Part shown: positions 59,554-64,000 of the stretch, piece by piece | Position numbering within the stretch: the first letter of the stretch is position 1 | Layout of the letters: every line of letters starts with the position of its first letter | Origin: Latrodectus hesperus | Taxonomy: Eukaryota > Arthropoda > Arachnida > Araneae > Theridiidae | Assembly: GCA_037975125.1 (NCBI GenBank) | Contig: CM075851.1 | Location: 77,367,063-77,431,062 of the forward strand | Direction of reading: 5' to 3' | Length of the DNA stretch: 64,000 bases | Program-made: the position numbers and the translations under genes | Notes under the pieces: generated by a model | Database searches by the model: none | Told to the model about the DNA's origin: nothing | What the model saw: the letters and a program-made list of their open reading frames with translations, nothing else

Positions 59554-59646
59554 TATTTTCAACGTAATTCTTTCCGTTTGGTATTTTCAATGTATTGTTT
59601 TCCATTTAATATTTTCAATGTACTATTCTCCATTTGGTATTTTTCA
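59554..59646. repeat. 28-bp minisatellite, about 3.3 units
   Basis: Units start at 59554, 59582 and 59610, plus a partial fourth. Each reads TATTTTCAAYGTA then a variable part and CCRTTTRR. The period is exactly 28 bp. Confidence 0.9.
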
Positions 59647-59693
59647 TATATATATATATAATGTATATGTATGTATGTATGTATATATACATT
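59647..59693. repeat. Short (TA)n/(TATG)n microsatellite
   Basis: Six TA units, ATG, then three TATG units and TATATATACA. Confidence 0.9.
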
Positions 59694-60819
59694 AAGAACA
59701 AAATATTAATATCCTAATAGAATTTCTTTCATAATTGTTATCACGTAAATTTAAAAATGCATTGCTTTTTTACTTGTAAATTTTCCTTATAATGCAAATA
59801 TTTCGCTTTAATAATTTGTTCCTTAAAGCGGAAATTTTTTTAATCTAAATATTTTCTTCATTCTTAGAAATTTTGCCGTGTCATTCTAAATGTTCTTGTC
59901 ATTTTAATCCCAGACATAACTAATGTTCCTGCTGTGCTATTTTAGAAATAAATTAGAATAAAAATGGATATTAAAAACAAATTCATGCGCTGACATTAAA
60001 AAGTAAATACAGATGTAAATTTTATTTCAATATATTCATAACAGTTTTATATTAGTAGCTTTTAAATAAAAATAAAATACTTAAGAAATTTTAAAAATTT
60101 CTTAGAAATGTGTTTTTGTTTTAAAAAAGGTAGGTAATAAAATATTTTTAAACACATATTTTCGTGAATATTTGTGTATTATAAATTTGATAAATCTATA
60201 TGTTTTTAAATAGGTTTGTGATATATCTTTTGATATCGAATGCTTATGGAATAGAGAAGACTTTGAAAGACAATTTTTAAGACATCCATTGAAACTCTTG
60301 GCATTTCATTTTAGGAGACATTTTAAAAATTCTAATCCAACGTTTTATTTTGACAGGTGCTGATAGTAGTTTTCTGATGTGAATCGGACAGAAAATGTAT
60401 GCCATATTTTTATCTTGAATAATCTTTGTGAAAGCTTAATATATACAATACATTTTAAATGTCTCCTAAGTAGTTGAAATTCAAAAAACAGCTTTTTTAA
60501 AAAGTAGAAAATATTCAATTTGAATTCCTTGTTCTTCTGAGCTGAAAATATGATCTTGTAAATTTTAAACGTTAAGTATTTTAGACTATAGAAAAGTATT
60601 ATTCCATATTTTGACGACTTTAACGTAAAATCATCCATTTAAGTATTTATGATTGTCCTGTTTTTGTAATGAGTAAAATAGAAGTGGAAAAATAAATACC
60701 TTATGATTAGTCAGTATTTATTTTTATTATTTGAAAAATTATGTCTATAATAGTGAAGAGATTAAGTTAAAATGTATATCATTTGCTTTATAGTTAAAAC
60801 CGTATCTTGGAGTTTAATG

Positions 60820-60820
<1 letters not shown>
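59694..60820. other. AT-rich non-coding stretch
   Basis: No feature recognised. A 97-codon minus-strand frame at 60345-60638 is lysine- and phenylalanine-rich by composition and matches nothing I know. Confidence 0.5.

Positions 60821-60905
<85 letters not shown>
60821..60905. repeat. (TA)n microsatellite
   Basis: About 80 bp of TA units starting TATATAAATA. Confidence 0.96.
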
Positions 60906-60908
<3 letters not shown>

Positions 60909-61024
60909 TTAGAAACCAGTAATAAATGAAACATTTGAAATCTAAGACTAGGAAAACTAAATTTTTTGTAATGCATTTCAAGCTGCTTTTGTCTATTCAC
61001 AGAACTTAATAAACATGACCAACT

Positions 61025-61215
61025 GTCATGAACTTAAATTACAGGCAAATGATAAGGTCATTGATAATGATAAGGTCGCACCTGAGAAAACAATCTCCCC
61101 TCCTTTCGGAGAATCATCGGTGAGATATTATTCCTAACAGAGCTTTTAATGTCCCTTTTCTTTCTCAGTGCAATTATTTTCCACAATATCAGGTAACAAA
61201 TCTTCTCCCTTGCAG
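61025..61215. promoter_or_regulatory. GC-richer patch with clustered GATA motifs; function unknown
   Basis: Three GATAA motifs lie within 23 bp (61051, 61063, 61069), two of them inside a direct repeat AATGATAAGGTC. Further right, CTTTTCTTTCTCAG (ends 61168) and CTTCTCCCTTGCAG (ends about 61212) resemble splice acceptors. Between them lies a 24-nt stretch followed by GTAACA. The minus strand has a 57-codon open stretch from about 61224 to 61054 without a start or known motif. This may be an enhancer, a conserved non-coding element, a tiny exon or one more dispersed repeat; the sequence alone does not decide. Confidence 0.25.
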
Positions 61216-64000
61216 ATTTGAGAGTGAATCATTTATGTTACAAGTCTATTATAGGTCTTTGAACTAAGTACAGTTCTTGAATAACTTTTACATTTCTAAA
61301 TTTTTATTATGAGGACTGTATTCAATAAGCAATATGCATCAAAACATTATTTATATTCAAATGAAAAATAACAATGCTTAATTTAGATTTTTGTATTTTT
61401 AGCTGTTACTTCGAATGATAGAAAAATAGTTAAATACAGAAAATTGTTCTCTGTGAATTTAGTAATTTAGTGACTAGATAAAAATTTGATCACCCTTGAA
61501 TAACTCAAATGAAATACTCTTAGGCTTACTTATCAAGTCAGATATCAGACTTTATAAACATTTATTTAAGTGACTTTTGATTGTCATAGAATTTGAGATT
61601 TTAAATTTAAGAATTTTTTCTGCCACTATAATTTTTTATATCTTAATAAAATTAGCTGATTATCAAATTGCTTGTGAAATATAGAAATGAAAATGTGAGA
61701 ATAACTATAAAAGTTTCAATTTATTATAAAAGAATTCATTAAAACTTAAAAATATTTTATTTTGGATTTCGAATGTAGCAATGCAATATGTTCCTATATA
61801 ATTAAAAAAAATTTCATACATTGTATTCAAAACAGGAAGGTTTGTTAGCTCTCTTTCTTTTAACTATTTTATTTCTACACAAATTATAGCAATTCAGTTT
61901 AAATTCAGATTTTTGCAAAAAAACAACTTTGATCAGTTTGATAAATAAACATTTTAATTTGTAAATCGTTAAGAAAGTTACTGAATTTGGCATGTATTAT
62001 TTTTCGAATGTATTCAGTTATTATATATTTATTAAGCTTCAAATAAATATAATTTTTCCTTGAAAAATATTCTTGAAATTTGTTATAAAGACGATAGCTA
62101 TAATCTATTCAAAATACTGTATAGGAAATGTATAATAAAACTTTATTTTTAAACTGCGTTGCAAGAGCTCTTGTTATAAGAAAAAAGGCCTATTCATTAA
62201 AATCTATTAATGAACATGTTTTTATTAACAAATTATATGATCTGATTAAATTTATAAATGCAAAATTTTTAATAAAGAATACATAATCAAGCACATTTTT
62301 AGAATTTCCATTACCTACGCAACTTTAAATTGAGTAATGTATGGGAACATTTATTATGAGTAATGTATGGGAAGATTTTTTTAACATGGAAGAGAACATT
62401 TTCATTGCAATAATGTTCTTGTATATCTTATGATCGTGACATACATAAATGTAAATTTTTCTGAAAGAGATATGACTTTCACAAATATGATTCTCATATG
62501 GGAAAAATTTTATCGTACTTAAAATATAAAAATGTTTTTAAATCAATGCGTTCTAGTGTTCTAACTGTAATTTTATTGAAATTTTATTATATTTACTTGA
62601 TGAGTTTGTTTTCGAATACATTAATACATAATTTAAATATAAACTTATCAACAAACTAAAAGAAACATCTTCTAATTTCCTCATTTTATCATTTAAGATC
62701 TCATGAGCTAAAATTGATCATTGGTAACAAGCAAACAAAATCAAAGCAATCATCATCTAAGATTGCTTGAAACAAGACAAGCTTAAATGATACTTATTTA
62801 AATTTAATAGATGTTCAAAATGTATTTGTTATTTATGGCTAAATTCTTTAGACTCATGATTGATAAATAAGGACATCTTTTTGAATATATATTCTGTTCA
62901 CATTTCCCTGATTCAACCAAATATAAAAATATGACTACATTTATTTCTATTATTATAAATTGATATATTATTAAGATATCTTGAAAAGAAGAGTGTGCAA
63001 TTAAAATTGAAATATTAAGGCATCAATAGATATTTGCTGTGAATATATAAACTGTAAATATGTATCATATATTGTAATATTTTATAGTTTAGACTAATAC
63101 CTGATAAAATAATTTTAATGATTGAATAAGTATGAGATACTGAGAAACACAAGAAAATAAACGATTTATTTTCTCAAATTCTGATTTTAAAACAGAGCAA
63201 TTATATTTTAAAAAACATTAATTTAATTGCATTAAACTACTTTGATGTTAAAAATGTATTACATTACTTTCAAGCAAAGAAATGGAGTTATTAAGGTAAA
63301 TTAAAAAGAAAAAACTAAGTATTATTATTACGCACATATTTACTTTTAATTGCAGGATAATTTTAATTTAATACTGTTTTCTAAAATATATTTTTATAAA
63401 AATCATAAGCAAAAAACCTGCAAGGAATATTTTTACGATTTTAATTGTTCCATTATTTTAAAAATTTGTGTGAAGAAAGTGTATTTATATAATTTATTTG
63501 CTTTCACATCAATAAACAAATTATTTTTAATTGGGAAGGGGAAACTCTCTAGAGTGATTTAAATATTCTTCTGAAGAAATATTTATATACATAGAAAATT
63601 TTGTTCTTATAAGTCAAACAAAGTTCGTATGATTTTGCTTTTTGTTCACAATCTAATTAAAACAGAAATTTCCTGCTAAAATTTAAAATGCATAGATTTT
63701 CCTGATTTGAATACTTTAATTAGAAATACTTCTTAAAATTAATTTGAATTCATTAGTTTAGTTATTATTAAATATTATTTATGAATCCTTATGGAATTAA
63801 TTATTCACCATGAAACAAAAATTTCTTACATATTAATAGCACTGTTTTCTATTATAATTGTATTGTTTAAATTTTAGAATATGATAATATATGATTCCCT
63901 AAATTTTCATATTTATTCAAATTTGTTTATTTTGTAATTAACATATGTAATTAAATAGAGTGTTTTTTTATCAATTTATAGATTGTGTACATTTATTTAG
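61216..64000. other. AT-rich non-coding stretch
   Basis: No gene, RNA or transposon recognised. A small direct duplication, TGAGTAATGTATGGGAA, occurs at 62333-62349 and again at about 62357-62373. A 70-codon frame at 63350-63562 is AT-driven. Confidence 0.5.

Overview
The window is eukaryotic, very AT-rich and almost without genes. I see no intact host protein-coding gene, no bacterial-style operon, no rRNA and no convincing functional tRNA gene. The contents are AT-rich non-coding DNA, either intergenic or inside a very large intron, with long pure (TA)n arrays and the decayed remains of many transposable elements. The transposon types and several short dispersed repeats look arachnid to me, most like an orb-weaving spider. 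That taxonomic guess rests on memory of repeat sequences, not on a search.

Layout. 1-18.6 kb: AT-rich DNA with (TA)n arrays near 3.7, 5.6, 7.4 and 9.9 kb. Two copies of an unnamed repeat, family I, lie at 1505-1852 and 9391-9752, and a GC-richer dispersed repeat lies at 11100-11325. Family II, with four copies, is scattered from 13.2 to 25.3 kb. 18.6-21 kb: a (TA)n array running directly into a badly decayed Tc1-like element (18870-19955), then a minus-strand mariner-like relic (about 20180-20900). 21-42 kb: mostly non-coding, with a tRNA-derived SINE flanked by target-site duplications (29448-29732), a truncated copy of it (34766-34940), a short retroposon with a (CAA)n tail and 11-bp duplications (30975-31097), a long (TG)n array at 32.1 kb, and several inverted or direct duplications between 38.9 and 41.6 kb. 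42.2-43.9 kb: the best-preserved transposon, a Tc1/mariner DD34E element whose 346-codon reading frame is broken only by five in-frame stops. 46.3-48.2 kb: an exon-like coding relic, then a second DD34E element with long inverted repeats that carry an internal repeat (IR/DR layout), ending against another (TA)n array. 54.5 kb: a LINE-like 3' end. 56.8-58.6 kb: a PIF/Harbinger element with matching GC-rich termini, a MADF-domain reading frame and a convergent transposase fragment. 58.6-59.2 kb: an integrase-type zinc-finger fragment from an LTR retrotransposon. 59.5-64 kb: a 28-bp minisatellite, one more (TA)n array, a GC-richer patch with clustered GATA motifs at 61.0-61.2 kb, and plain AT-rich DNA.

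The recognisable proteins are transposases or retroelement proteins, all broken, so no pathway can be reconstructed. I found nothing that I can defend as a new biological system. The most interesting items are the two Tc1-type elements abutting (TA)n arrays, the IR/DR element, the deleted Harbinger element, a 171-bp foldback at 41.4 kb, an exact 78-bp duplication at 40.5/41.0 kb, the exon-like relic at 46.3 kb and the two uncharacterised repeat families.
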